A stretch of 64,000 bases of DNA from Glandiceps talaboti (GCF_964340395.1 NC_135559.1:10265259-10329258); one strand, 5' to 3'. Counted from the first letter of the stretch, positions 49,075-61,929 are shown. Notes: generated by a model not told the origin, from the sequence alone. A program made the numbers and translations.

Positions 49075-49404
49075 ATTACTACTGCAGAGACTTGTACCTA
49101 ATAATGTAGACACATTCCTTGAATAGACTGCTAGGTGAAATTCAGGGAACATAAAAGTTTGCTACAATCATTCTCTGGTGATGACATTCTAGGACATGTG
49201 GCATAACCGAGGTACCCACAATTTACTATTACTAAGTCTTGATATGGTGTTCCTTTTTATGGCTTTAAAAAATTATGTCATATAAATTTTTCTTTTTTTG
49301 TAAGAATTGTTTGTAGGATGAAGATTCTTTGACAGGAAGGAATTTCTTGATAAAACCTTAGAAAGCCAATTTTCCGGTTCCAAGATGCATTGCAGGAGAG
49401 CACA

Positions 49405-49690
49405 CCACTTACGTTGTTATATTTTTAGTCTTGCTTGTCTTTATTACTTTTGAAATAACATTTTCATCAGGAAATGATAGAAAGACATGTTGACCTCTTT
49501 GATTATGAGTGATTTTATAGAACAAAGACTTAATGCCATCAGTGACAGAGAGGGATTTTATGGGTGAACCCAGAGTACCGTCTGGTGACAACCATCCCGC
49601 TGAGTAGCACATGCAAACCCTTCAGCTCGTACATAATACACATGATACATGGTATGGAGAGACGCGCAGTGCATCTTGGAACCGACAACA
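49405..49690 (-). repeat. Dispersed repeat shared with 37090-37380
   Basis: Reverse complement of the same family: AACATGTCTTTCTATC, GAAAATGTTATTTC and GGGATGGTTGTCACC-type blocks in order. Its minus-strand 67-codon frame is open but has no recognised domain. Confidence 0.6.
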
Positions 49691-50199
49691 GGTCTATTAG
49701 AAACAAATTAGACAGGTCATTCTAAAATATGCAGTGACAGATATTTCAACTTTAAAACTTTAGACTGCCAGGACTTGCTTTAAGTTTGCGATAGTTTAAA
49801 TTTGAAATTTAATATGATCAGGGAATGCAATGGAAAAAACCCCAAATCAATCACAAACAATTATTTCAATTTATAGTAATCTGTTTTGATGAATTTTGTG
49901 TATAATGAATGGCAATGAATATAGCAGGGTTGTATGACCTTTGACACTTCATACTGTCATTACAGTACTTATGTATTTTGACAATTTTCTTTTTGAGATT
50001 TGGTAATTTCTGTTACCAAATATGGTTGGAAACTTGGAATGTGGAAATTTTCTTTACCAGATTCTGTGCAATAAAAATTTGGAAAGGGATGAACTTTTGA
50101 CTGTTATTTTCTGTATGATTATCCAAAAATATGCTGTAATACTAGTATGAGAGTGTACATTCTCATTTACAGTAAACACCTTGGTAATGATAATTAGAT

Positions 50200-50577
50200 T
50201 TATAATATACCTAGTGATAATGCTGTGCCATGATTTGCCGGAATCAGTCACGTGATAGGAAAATAGAATGACTATTTCCCTAGGGAAATAGTTCCATCAA
50301 CTATTACATGGTCACGTGACCACCGCGAGTTCACAGCAGGTCAAAATGGCATCTTCTGAGGATGTCGTCTGCCACCGAGAGTTCACAGCATGAGGTATAT
50401 TATAAAACACATATTGCCTGGCCTATATTCGGGCTATAGCACCCGTTCATTACCCCCTCGTGACTGTAAGTTACCAAAATCATATGCTATAGCATGTGAT
50501 TCTAGTAACTCATAGTCCCTCGGGTGTAATAAACGGGTGCTATAGCCCTCATGGCCAGGCAATATGTGTTCAATATT
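50200..50577. mobile_element. Multi-hairpin palindromic element, copy 1 (378 bp)
   Basis: Nearly identical to 62600-63001. The right half is a long inverted repeat: CACATATTGCCTGGCC, GGGCTATAGCACCCGTT and CCCTCGTGACTGTAAGTTAC are mirrored by complements in the order GTAACTCATAGTCCCTCGGG, AACGGGTGCTATAGCCC, GGCCAGGCAATATGTG. The left half has its own hairpins (CTATTTCCCTAGGGAAATAG and two CACGTGA sites). No protein is encoded. Confidence 0.88.
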
Positions 50578-50726
50578 TTGCCAATATTTTGCTTTGTTCA
50601 GCCAAGTAACAAATGAATAACCTAAGGGGCATTTTCACTATGAGTAGCTAGATGAGTAGTGACAAATAACCTTAGGTCACGAGTATTTTTCGATTTAATG
50701 ATGAAAAGTATTGGTGAACAATGTAA

Positions 50727-51592
<866 letters not shown>

Positions 51593-52668
51593 CTAGAATT
51601 AAGATAATGGTAATTAGATAAAGTGTTCAAAAGAAATTATAAGTTTACAGGACGTATAATTCAGAAGACACGAAATGTACAATTTGCCAAAAAAAAACCT
51701 GCCTGTACTATTGAATAGGGTAGATGATATTAACTCCTCACCTGAGAATGAAAATTCGGTCGTTTGCATCATTTGAACCTCTGAATTCTAAAAACGAAAG
51801 TTTAGAGGCGTGATATTAAAACCCGCCATGAACTTTGTTTGTTCGTTTTTGTTTACCAAGGGAAAAACAATACATTTTCAGAGACAGTCAGTGTAACTCA
51901 ACAACGTGAAAAAAAAGTGTTCACAGTGTCTGTATAATTAGTGTATAAGTTGATCTCAAAATGTTGTTTTTTGACATTGCGGTTGGTTGCTATGACTATT
52001 CGTTTACCAATTCAAACCAAGGGTATTTTGTCACTTATGCATTGAACCGAAGTGCGCATGTGCGATGACACTACTAACTCTCAGCTCTAACTCTCTAACT
52101 CTCAGAGTTAATTAGAACAACGCTTCAGAACGTAATACGCATGCGTATACGTTCTGAAACGTTGTTGACTTGTATTACGGTAAAGCTGGAAGTATTAGCT
52201 GGCTCTCTGTGTGAGTGAGCGACCCCCGCCTGGATCCCGTGACATCTCCAATCACCCTCCAGACCCTCAAGTAAGATCAACTCTAGGTAGGTACTAAACC
52301 ATCACGTAGAATAATTTGACAGTCAAATATACGTACAAATAATTGACTGAAATGAACACTCGTGACTCGCCCGATAAAGAGCACCTTGCAAGCGGTCCTA
52401 CTAATTTATGCCCGGACGCTGCCCGGGCCAAATGTAGGAATCTTCTTGCTGTTATCGGTGCAGATTACTGATTTTAAACCAAAACAAATCTTTGTCGCAG
52501 CAAAAAGCAGAGTGTGAAGAGTTGAAAACACCGTCTTTCCACGCAACAAAATCCACGACCAAGCGATCTTCTTTCAGGACGCCATTTTTCAGACTCGACC
52601 ATTCTACGATAGGGGTGCCAGGAAAGTTAACTTTGATGTGGATATTTGTGCCATCATCTTATCATTGA

Positions 52669-53036
52669 TATTTTTAATTAATTACATAGCGCATTTCCAC
52701 TCTGTGCTCCAAGTGCTTTACAATTATTACCCCGGGTTCAGATCTGAACAGCACAATGGCCATGCTACATGGAAATCGCAAATCACTAAAGTGCTTGGTA
52801 AAATATATCCTAAAATTGGCATTATATCTAAACTTCGACACTACCTTCCAAAATTTGTACTTATACTACTCTACAATTCACTTATCCTTCCTCACCTATC
52901 ATATTGTTTAGAAGTCTTGGGAAATATGTATTGTTCTTCATTAGATCCTATCTTAAAGGCCTGTAAGTTTATCACACGGGATCATTACGCATGTATTTAT
53001 GCACTTCTCCACCCAAACGACGTAATCCTAATGTAA
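52669..53036 (+). mobile_element. LINE reverse-transcriptase fragment
   Basis: The frame to the stop at 53034 reads KSQITKVLGKIYPKIGIISK, then LRHYLPKFVL, LLYNSLILPHLSYC and VLGNMY. That is the thumb/connection part of a non-LTR reverse transcriptase. The segment just before it (GCGCATTTCCACTCTGTGCT and GCTTTACAATTATTACCCC) looks like a commonly dispersed LINE 3' sequence in the opposite orientation, so this is a nested or rearranged remnant. Confidence 0.85.
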
Positions 53037-54150
53037 TCCTGAATAATTAACGACCAAGCTGAGAATCACTATCTTTCTTGGTAAATACTGGTAAGACGTA
53101 AGACAAAAATAAATAAAACAAGGGTTGAATTGGATTACCGAGAGTAACTGTGCTGTTTACCATACCCGGTAAGTGTACTTGATTTCTGAAAAAAAAAGTA
53201 TTACACGTGTTGTATTTCGAGTGAAAATTAGCGTTTATTCACTTTCGTTGTAAACTGTAAAATATGTCACATATTGGCGTCCTGCTGTCTCCACAAAAAA
53301 TCGCAAACCATAATTTCCCGAGTCAGCAAAGGACAATGCACGGCGGCATTTTTTTATAGCCATTTTGATTGGGAGCTTACATATAGCCGACAGGTCAACC
53401 GACCGCCCTGAAGATCCAAGTCAAAATAACCAGCTCTGAACCAGAACTATATCTTGACGTGTCGCGGCAGATGTCTGCAGATACTGCCTGTGCTTACCAT
53501 ATCTCTGACAAGTTGACAGGCATGTAGTTGGTTCGGTACATGTCAACCAGTACGCGATCACAATACCATTCTCCGTAAAATCCGGTATAAAAAGTATTGG
53601 ACCCTCATGGATAGACGTGGGGCATAAAGAGACGATCGCTACTTGAAAGTAAATGGGCGCCAAATGCGAATGGTTGGCGTTGTCGAAAGAGATGTGATGC
53701 CAGAGCGCGTCATCGAATCAATCGGTTCTCTTACGGCTTACGATACGACCGTATGTTGGTTATATATAGGAGTATAGTACAACGTTGTAATTTGCCATGC
53801 AACGTGTGCGAAATCATTGCATATCCCAAAAAGAGAAATGCTGTATACCGAAACAAGTTTCCTTTATTTACTATTCTAATTTGACAATTAGTACAACTCC
53901 AGGACTATCCCTGCACGTTCTGTATCCGTGGAAGTACACGGCTCAGTGTGAACACTATCAACAAAAATCCTGTTGAAAAAATATTGTTTCCTTGAACATT
54001 ACAATCAACTCTATAGGCCTACAATCGTAGAGTCTTGTAGTGTAGTGTTCGCTATTCATGTTTTTGAAATCTTTCGTTTCAGCACCGCTACTTTATGCAT
54101 AGACACCGTAAATGTAAAGTCAATGTTTCATGAAAGCAAAGTTGCGCGTT

Positions 54151-55180
54151 CAGGGCTCAAAATTAACGGTAGCCCTGTGTCATTTGGCTACCAAATGTTG
54201 ACACGGGGCTACTACTTTTCGTATTTGGTAGCCCACTTGGGCTACTGACGTAAACAGTAAGCTGACATGTCAGGCCTTCGCCGTGTCGCTAATATAACCA
54301 ACACAATACGTTCCCGCTGAACATCGAACGTCAACGCGTCTTACCAATGTGTATGCAGGACGCGATGTGTTTGACGTCTGCATAGGTACATATTATTCTC
54401 TCATGAATATTTATATTTGACAACGATGTTATGACGTCACACCCTGGACGCACCATGTGCTGCGATGTCAGCTAATTCAGATACTTCCGGGGTACATTTC
54501 GTGATAACAATTCCGCAAACATTGATGAAAAAACATGCGTTTTAATCCGTGAAGCACTTCCTTACGTTGTTAGTACTTGACACGAAGTTGTTGGTTACTG
54601 ACAGCAGGACCCGTTCACCCATTTTCAGTACGATGTCAATTTTGTCATTTCCGTAATGCTCGGCTCGAGTGGTGATGGAATCATAGCCGAAGTCGATGCG
54701 TTCATTCACATTTCGGATTTTAATGTAAAACATTTTAGGAAATGCATGGTTTCAAATGAACGAATATACAGACAGTGAATTACGAAACTCGAATTTCATG
54801 CGACGACAATCAGTACGTAATAGATGAGGCTGATGGTATATGACATCGAAACACGGTCTTTTGATGGACTGGTGTAAAATGGTCAAGCAGTCAAGTAGAT
54901 GAATGGTCATGGTGTGTTCATAGTTTATGCCATATGAGTAATCATAGATACTTTGAGATGTTTGTCCTATCATTACAACAGAAATTCGTAACTTTATTAT
55001 CAACCATTTTTACATTGTTAAACAGACATTATAGTCCACATTCAGTGTTGGTAAACCACTGTTGTATGATAACTATGTACACAAATATATGGGGCTACCA
55101 GTGAAGGTCATGGGGCTACTGACCTTTATGAATGGTAGCCCACAGGGGCTACCAGGGAGAAAAGTTAATTTCGAGCCCTG
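54151..55180. mobile_element. hAT-like non-autonomous element, about 1.03 kb
   Basis: Its ends are CAGGGCTCAAAATTAAC (left) and GTTAATTTCGAGCCCTG (right), near-perfect inverted repeats of the CAGGG type seen in many hAT elements. Further inside, GGTAGCCCTGTG pairs with CACAGGGGCTACC. No clear 8-bp target duplication is seen and no transposase is visible. Confidence 0.7.
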
Positions 55181-55607
55181 ATGTTCCGTTATGCTTGGGC
55201 ATGGAGAGGTACTAATTACAAATCATGTTTACTTCAAGATAACGTTGACTGCTACACAAACTTTCGTGGATTTACATACCCGTATTTGAACAAGTGTGAT
55301 TGGCAGGCATTTTAATCCCAGGTTTGAAAAGTAACGGCTTTTCAGTAGTAACGAACAGACCAAGTTTGACCGTGTTTTGTACGAAATTGTCTCTACCATG
55401 TTAAAATATCACCTTTCTGTGACCACACCCGCATTCAACAGACATTCAAAAGTCTACACATACCAAATTTATTACGAAAATCACCAGCTGCTAATTATTA
55501 TCACGGCTTTTCAGAGAGGAATCAAGACGTTGTTAACAGTCTGCATTCAAATTTGACAATAACCCCTGCGAAGTTAGGGGGCCTTTTATACCTGACACTC
55601 CGCTTTA

Positions 55608-55829
55608 AAGGCACAGAAAAAAATTGTTCGCATTATTACTTCTAATGATTCTTTTACACATAGTAAACCCCTTTTTCACACTCTTGGCATTCTTGATATT
55701 TATATTCAACACAGAAAGTCTCTTGGCAAACATCCACGACTGTTGACAGTTTCTATATCGGGTGTTGCATGCAGTACTAAAAACTTTTCCGCCCATGCTA
55801 AAAATCCTGCAATCCCTCCTACAGAATAG
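55608..55829 (+). mobile_element. LINE reverse-transcriptase C-terminal fragment
   Basis: The frame KAQKKIVRIITSND, then HSKPLFHTLGILDIY, open to TAG at 55827, matches the QKKAIRI...PLFxxLxIL motif of non-LTR reverse transcriptases. It may belong to the same original element as 52669-53036, split by the insertion at 54151-55180. Confidence 0.8.
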
Positions 55830-56017
55830 TAGAGTTTTGAGTCCAAGATGGCTTTCAGTTTCCTGAGTTAGTAGCGCAGGAACACGGGTGCAATGTTTGT
55901 GTGATAAAACGGTGTTTTAAGCATTTACAAATCTATTTTTGCGTGATAGTAATTATGTTATTTCTGTAGTGTGGAAATCTGTGATTAAAATGGTAAGCAC
56001 ACTTCTACTTTGTGTCC

Positions 56018-56720
56018 GGGCAGTCCTGGGCATAAATTAGTAGGACCCCTTGCAAGTTATAATGTTATTACTTGGTGCGGTCGAGTACTAGTATAGCGGT
56101 CCTAGTATAGTATTATTAGCTGCCCGAGACAAAAGATAGACTATCCGAGGTAAAACCGGGGGTTCAACTAATGTTATCAGTCTAAATATCCCTAATCATT
56201 ATCATAAACAGTATACATTGACCTAAAGCAGAATATTCTGTGGTCCCAGGATTGCTATTTTTCGGTCATAGAATAACTGGTCAGTGTAAGTTGTAACGCA
56301 CCTGTAAGTTGTATGGTTTCACAGTTGAGTTAATCACCTGGGAGTTCGAGGCAAGACTGCAGCTCACGTGCATTTTAGGCTGTATTTGTAGAAAAAAAAT
56401 GGATTCTAAATGTTTCAGTTGCACCTATGCATTTTAAATCGACTTGTGACAGTGAGTTCACAGCTATTGTTTTGCGACCCGACCATGGTTGAAGTCGGTG
56501 AGCACTATGTATTGAGTCTGTGCACTGTTATGTTATGTTGTGTTGTGTTGTGTTGTGTTGTGTTGTGGAAAAGGTTCGGTACATAAAAAACTAATTGAGG
56601 TTTCGAATTATTGTGTTTAGGATCAATATATACTGGTTATGATTAGGGTGATTTAGATATCAACTTTTAAGATAACAGTAGTTGAACCCCTGGTTTCACC
56701 TCGGGTAGTAATTAGTAGGA
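56018..56720. mobile_element. Inverted-repeat element flanked by TAATTAGTAGGACCCC
   Basis: AAATTAGTAGGACCCC at about 56023 and TAATTAGTAGGACCCC at about 56704 are direct repeats. Between them CCGAGGTAAAACCGGGGGTT is mirrored by AACCCCTGGTTTCACCTCGG. A third GGTCCTACTAATT, inverted, lies at about 52395. The candidate first exon of the zinc-finger gene (56485) lies inside this element. Confidence 0.55.
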
Positions 56721-59700
56721 CCCCAATGCTATGTTTGTGATATATGACATATAATATACGACTCTCCGCTCACCAACATACATTATGTAAACAGTTAATA
56801 TCTACATTCTAAGCATAACCATGTCAGCTCGGCGTCCCACAAGATTCTTCATGTGCGCATTCTATTACCATATAAAGACGTGACATGTGACGAACATGAA
56901 AATATATAGATTGTCCAGAAAATCTTCCATGTTTGCTTCAAACAGCGCCCCTAATGGTCAAAATATGCAATTTTTTGTCTTTCTATTTATCACTCAATAT
57001 TACATTTTCTTTCGGATTCAGAAATGGACAATGAAGAGTTGGAATTCAGCCTGTATGAGCGGAACTTGAATGAAGCATATCAAGTGTTACTTCACCGACT
57101 TGAGAATAATACACTCTCTGATAAAGGTATGTTGTATTAATACATAACACCACCTATTCCATTATATAATATTGACTTGATAACAAGTTTGTTGTTCTCA
57201 ACCCATTTGTCATTTTAAGTACTTGAAAGGAACCTTCCTGACAGATAACAGAAATACAGCGTGTGCACTATGGTAATGATTAGTCAATCTCCCTGGGTAA
57301 GACTTACACAGCACAATTACAACTTACATTATCCCATTCATATAAATCACATTTATGGATGAGATTGGTTATTTAACCACCCCCTGGGGATGGTATACCA
57401 AGAGGTTTTGACCAGTGAACGAAATATATGCACGAGCGATAGTGAAAAATACAAATTTCAAGTTCAATTTCAATAATTAGTCAGTTGATTTCCCAAGATT
57501 AAATAGATTAGACACTATACAATGAATTCATCAATATTCCACTATGAAGTTTGCCAATCAATTCAATTAGTCTCAACTGATTCGTCAATTAATTTCACAA
57601 TGTACACAATTGGATTTAAATATTAGAAAAACTAAATAAGCACTCAATAATAAGAAGTTAACTCGCTTAGAAAAATACCTTAATTAATTGAGAATCAAGT
57701 TAACTACATGTATACTTATTCAATAATCTCAGAAAGAATTTAGGAACAAAATATACTCTTAATTACTATAGCTCAAATCAGAATCAGCTGTTCCCCCAAA
57801 GAAGTCAAAATACAAACTACTAAATAAATAAACTCTTAATAATTACGTACTAATAATTCATGGAATAACTTTGGAAAGAATAGTACATCAATACTTATAT
57901 ACATCCGGAATAACGGAAACACAATACAGGTATGTAAACATGGGACAACATGGTTCTAACAAAATACCCTAAAACAACAAGGATACCAGTTTCGTGGTGT
58001 CTTCATTCATACCATTTCACGTCACTTGTACTGCACAATTGCTAGTCCGTTACTACCGCTAAATGTCCGGACGTTGTTAGGTTCAACGGTTAGACAATAG
58101 TTCCGACATTCACGCTCTGGCCTTTAATATGACTTGCACACACACGTGTAACAGTTGAGCTGTACTGGGTTGAGCTTCCTATAATACTCGATACACGGCT
58201 ATTCAACTCCAACAATAGTTACTGGTAAGTTCACAACATGGACACCAATAATAATGACTTCACCAAAACAGTATACCTCCGGACGTTGTCAGGTTCAACA
58301 GTTAGACAAGTTCCGACATTCACTTTCTGGCCTCCAACACAAATGACACACAACAATTGAGCTAGACTGAACTCTTCTAATAGTACTGGATACACAGCAA
58401 CACAATATTCTCAGTCACGGGACAGTGGACAGTTCATGATACAGACACCACTAATGACTTTGCCAATACAGACGTACCTCCACATTCTGGTTATTCCACC
58501 ATAGTAAAGTATACCACGTTGTCAGCCATCTTGAACTCTCGACCATGTGAGTATTTGTAGACTACTTTGCCCAGTTACAGTAGAAACTCCAACAGCAACA
58601 CCACTAGACCGTAGACGACCATTTAGCTATCCATGTACATGTACACTGGCTGAGCTATTACCAAAATCACTCTGGAAAGTTGTACCCCACTAGACAACTC
58701 ATTGGCTATATAGTCAGTCTTCTATTTGTATCTAGTTCACCACTTTCAAACACACCGCCATGGTCGAAGGTTGTCCGCTGTCTGCCACTCACTACCCGCT
58801 ACACGCTACATACACGCCCAGTTCAGAGTTCAGCCTCGACTCCAAGTTCAATAGCGCCACCAGTGGCCAAAATGAAAGTATTAGTGCATCAAATTTTCAT
58901 CTCGTTACATAATGATGTATAGTCTTCAGGTTTATCATTACCTTTTCACAATTCGTGATATTCTTAAAATGGTAATTTACATATGTAATCAGTGAGTCAC
59001 ATGACTAACACCTTTATTTTTTGTGTCAACAGATAAATTCATTGTAATAGATTGTCTTTGTCAACATGGACTTGTTACTTTGGATGAAGTCAAGGTTGAA
59101 GAAGACTCTGAGGAGCATTGTATAGAGTATAGTACAAGAAGTGACTGTGATGTGTTAGTAAACAATGAGAACCAGAATTCTCCACAAACTACAATTCCAT
59201 GTGAAAATAGTGATAATGTTAGCAGCGAACAGACTCTGCCAGCCTTTGAGAAACATTGTGTAGTGTATAGTGCTGTAAATAATGACAATGAGAGCCAGAC
59301 AAATGAACGACAATTTCTACGTGAGGAGTGTGTTACAAGTTTTACTCACAGTAGTGCTTTGAAAGTAGATATGAGAGTCCACACAAACGAAAGACCATTT
59401 GTATGTAAGGAGTGTGGTAAAAGTTTTAATAGAAATAGTAATCTGAAAGTACACATGAGAATCAATACAAATGAAAGACCATTTGTATGTAAAGAGTGTG
59501 GTAAAAGTTTTACTCAAAATAGTAATCTGAAAGTACACATGAGAATCCACACAAATGAAAGACCATTTGTATGTAAGGAATGTGGTAAAAGTTTTACTCA
59601 AAGTAGTGCTTTGAAAGTACACATGAGAATCCACGCAAATGAAAGACTATTTGTATGTAAAGAGTGTGGTAAAAGTTTTAATCAAAATAGTTATCTGAAA

Positions 59701-60234
59701 GTACACATGAGAATCCACACAAATGAAAGACCATTTGTATGTAAGGAATGTGGTAAAAGTTTTACTCAAAGTAGTGCTTTGAAAGTACACATGAGAATCC
59801 ACGCAAATGAAAGACTATTTGTATGTAAAGATTGTGGCAAAAGTTTTAATCAAAATCATCATCTGAAAGTACACATGAGAATCCACACAAATGAAAGACC
59901 ATTTGTATGTAAGCAGTGTGGTAAAAGTTTTGCTTCTTGTAGTGCTTTGAAAGTACACATGAGAATCCACACAAATGAAAGACCATTTGTATGTAAAGAG
60001 TGTGGTAAAAGTTTTACTCAAAATGGTGATCTGAAAGTACACATGAGAATCCACACAAATGAAAGACCATTTGTATGTAAGGAATGTGGTCAAAGTTTCA
60101 CTCTCGGTAGTTCTTTGAAAGTACACATGAGAATCCATACAAATGAAAAACCATTTGTATGTAAAGAGTGTGATAAAGGTTTTACTGAAAGTAGTGCTTT
60201 GAAAGTACACATGAGAATCCATACAAATGAATGA
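56485..60234 (+). CDS. C2H2 zinc-finger protein, first open segment of the array
   Basis: Exon 57022-57126 splices in phase to 59033, joining LSDK to DKFIVID. A possible short first exon (ATG at about 56485, donor GTCG then GTGAGC) also fits in phase and would give MVEVEMDNEEL; otherwise translation starts at the ATG at 57024. The N-terminal 110 or so residues are acidic, without KRAB, BTB or SCAN, and contain VKVEED, a possible sumoylation motif. Eleven finger units follow. Units 3-11 are good C-x2-C-x12-H-x3-H fingers, joined by TNERPF linkers instead of TGEKPF. Unit 1 lacks its first Cys and unit 2 ends in Asn instead of the last His. The frame ends at an in-frame TGA (60232-60234) in the linker of the next unit. 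It is probably a nuclear nucleic-acid-binding protein; the target is unknown. Confidence 0.82.
58067..58490. repeat. Two tandem copies of a 212-bp unit in the zinc-finger gene intron
   Basis: CCGGACGTTGTTAGGTTCAA at 58067 recurs as CCGGACGTTGTCAGGTTCAA at 58279, followed in both by GTTCCGACATTCAC, TCTGGCCT and GACACCA-TAATGACTT blocks. No coding capacity. Confidence 0.85.
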
Positions 60235-61911
60235 CCATTTCTACGTGAAGAATGTGGTCCAAGTTTTACTTACAGTAGTTCTTTGAAAGTACACATGAGA
60301 ATCCATACAAATGAAAGACCATTTGTATGTATGGAGTGTGGTAAATGTTTTACTTCTGGCACTATTTTGAAAGTACACATGAGAATCCACACAAATGAAA
60401 GACCATTTGTATGTAAAGAGTGTGATAAAAGTTTTACTCAAAGTAATGCTTTGAAAGTACACATGACAATCCACACAAATGAAAGACCATTTGTATGTAA
60501 GCAGTGTGGTAAAAGTTTTGCTTCTTGTAGTGCTTTGAAAGTACACATGAGAATCCACGCAAATGAAAGACTATTTGTATGTAAAGAGTGTGGTAAAAGT
60601 TTTAATCAAAATTGTTATCTGAAAGTACACATGAGAATCCACACAAATGAAAGACCATTTGTATGTAAGCAGTGTGGTAAAAGTTTTACTCAAAGTAGTG
60701 CTTTGAAAGTACACATGAGAATCCACGCAAATGAAAGACTATTTGTATGTAAAGAGTGTGGCAAAAGTTTTAATCAAAATCATCATCTGAAAGTACACAT
60801 GAGAATCCACACAAATGAAAGACCATTTGTATGTAAGCAGTGTGGTAAAAGTTTTGCTTCTTGTAGTGCTTTGAAAGTACACATGAGAATCCACACAAAT
60901 GAAAGACCATTTGTATGTAAAGAGTGTGGTAAAAGTTTTACTCAAAATGGTGATCTGAAAGTACACATGAGAATCCATACAAATGAAAGACCATTTGTAT
61001 GTAAGCAGTGTGGTAAAAGTTTTGCTTCTTGTAGTGCTTTGAAAGTACACATGAGAATCCACACAAATGAAAGACCATTTGTATGTAAAGAGTGTGGTAA
61101 AAGTTTTACTCAAAATGGTGATCTGAAAGTACACATGAGAATCCACACAAACGAAAGACCATTTGTATGTAAGGAATGTGGTCAAAGTTTCACTCTCGGT
61201 AGTTCTTTGAAAGTACACATGAGAATCCATACAAATGAAAAACCATTTGTATGTAAAGAGTGTGATAAAGGTTTTACTGAAAGTAGTGCTTTGAAAGCAC
61301 ACATGAGAATCCATACAAATGAATGACCATTTCTACGTGAAGAATGTGGTCCAAGTTTTACTTACAGTAGTTCTTTGAAAGTACACATGAGAATCCATAC
61401 AAATGAAAGACCATTTGTATGTATGGAGTGTGGTAAATGTTTTACTTCTGGCACTATTTTGAAAGTACACATGAGAATCCACACAAATGAAAGACCATTT
61501 GTATGTAAAGAGTGTGATAAAAGTTTTACTCAAAGTAATGCTTTGAAAGTACACATGACAATCCACACAAATCAAAGACCATTTGTATGTAAGGAATGTG
61601 GTAAAAGTTTTAATACAAATAGTAATCTGAAAAGGCACATGAGAATCCATACAAATGAAAGACCATTTGTATGTAAGCAGTGTGGTAAAAGTTTTACTCA
61701 AAATAGTAATCTGAAAGTACACATGAGAATCCACACAAATGAAAGACCATTTGTATGTAAAGAGTGTGATAAAAGTTTTACTCAAAGTAATGCTTTGAAA
61801 GTACACATGACAATCCATACAAATCAAAGACCATTTGTATGTAAAGAGTGTGGTAAACGTTTTAATTATATGAGAAAATTAGTACACATGAGATTCCATA
61901 GGAATAAAATA
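59301..61911 (+). repeat. 84-bp finger-unit array, about 31 units
   Basis: Units repeat every 84 bp with almost no synonymous change in the linker and frame (GAAAGACCATTTGTATGTAA recurs throughout). Units 12-14 equal units 25-27 and units 8-11 equal units 21-24, at an exact 1092-bp offset, so a 13-unit block was duplicated recently or homogenised. Confidence 0.95.
60235..61326 (+). pseudogene. Zinc-finger array, 13 units between two identical TGA stops
   Basis: Exactly 1092 bp (13 x 84). It continues in the same frame as the upstream segment after the TGA at 60232. The first unit is degenerate (FLREECGP, first Cys lost). The others are intact fingers with helix cores such as TSGTIL, TQSNAL, ASCSAL, NQNHHL, TQNGDL, TLGSSL and TESSAL. 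It ends at a second TGA (61324-61326) in identical context. Unless the TGA is read through, or internal ATGs (for example MKVHMRIH-type starts) are used, this part is not translated with the N-terminal domain. Confidence 0.7.
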
Positions 61912-61929
61912 AAAAGTAATTGTCAGTAA
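61327..61929 (+). pseudogene. Zinc-finger array, last seven units
   Basis: It begins with the same degenerate FLREECGP unit as 60235 and repeats its next two fingers (TSGTIL, TQSNAL). It then has NTNSNLKRH, TQNSNL and TQSNAL fingers and a final incomplete unit (FNYMRKLVHMRFH) before TAA. It is in frame with the first two segments. NTNSNLKRH is the only unit with Arg instead of Val at helix position 6. Confidence 0.7.

Larger units (their letters stand above)
46622..50726. other. Intergenic interval 3' of GCC2
   Basis: No host gene is supported. It contains the minisatellite, the LINE 3' end, a TTAA MITE (48737-49074), a dispersed repeat (49405-49690) and a palindromic element (50200-50577). 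The remainder is AT-rich without recognised features. Confidence 0.6.
51593..56470. other. Gene-poor interval with transposon remnants
   Basis: No host exon is supported. It holds a LINE reverse-transcriptase fragment (52750-53036), a hAT-like element (54151-55180), a second LINE fragment (55608-55829), and inverted 40-bp blocks near 52385-52428 and 56010-56055 that enclose them. Confidence 0.6.

Noticed and set aside
51734-51790. A 46-nt minus-strand segment with AG and GT borders tested as an upstream amine oxidase exon
   Set aside because: No reading frame joins in phase to 51592 without a stop, and it has no amine oxidase motif.
52638-53036. 132-codon frame as a host gene
   Set aside because: The sequence is the thumb region of a non-LTR reverse transcriptase; it is a LINE remnant.
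53421-53663. 80-codon minus-strand frame tested as a catalytic exon of the amine oxidase
   Set aside because: No conserved amine oxidase residues and no matching splice phases.
60232-60234. TGA in the zinc-finger array read as selenocysteine
   Set aside because: The equivalent codon in other units is Arg, and the CpG-decay explanation is simpler. I identified no SECIS element, although RNA folding was not run.
59317-61827. Long open frames (105-191 codons) on the strand opposite the zinc-finger array, reading DSHVYFQ repeats
   Set aside because: They are the reverse complement of the 84-bp finger unit. The length is a by-product of repeat homogeneity and no independent gene signals are present.
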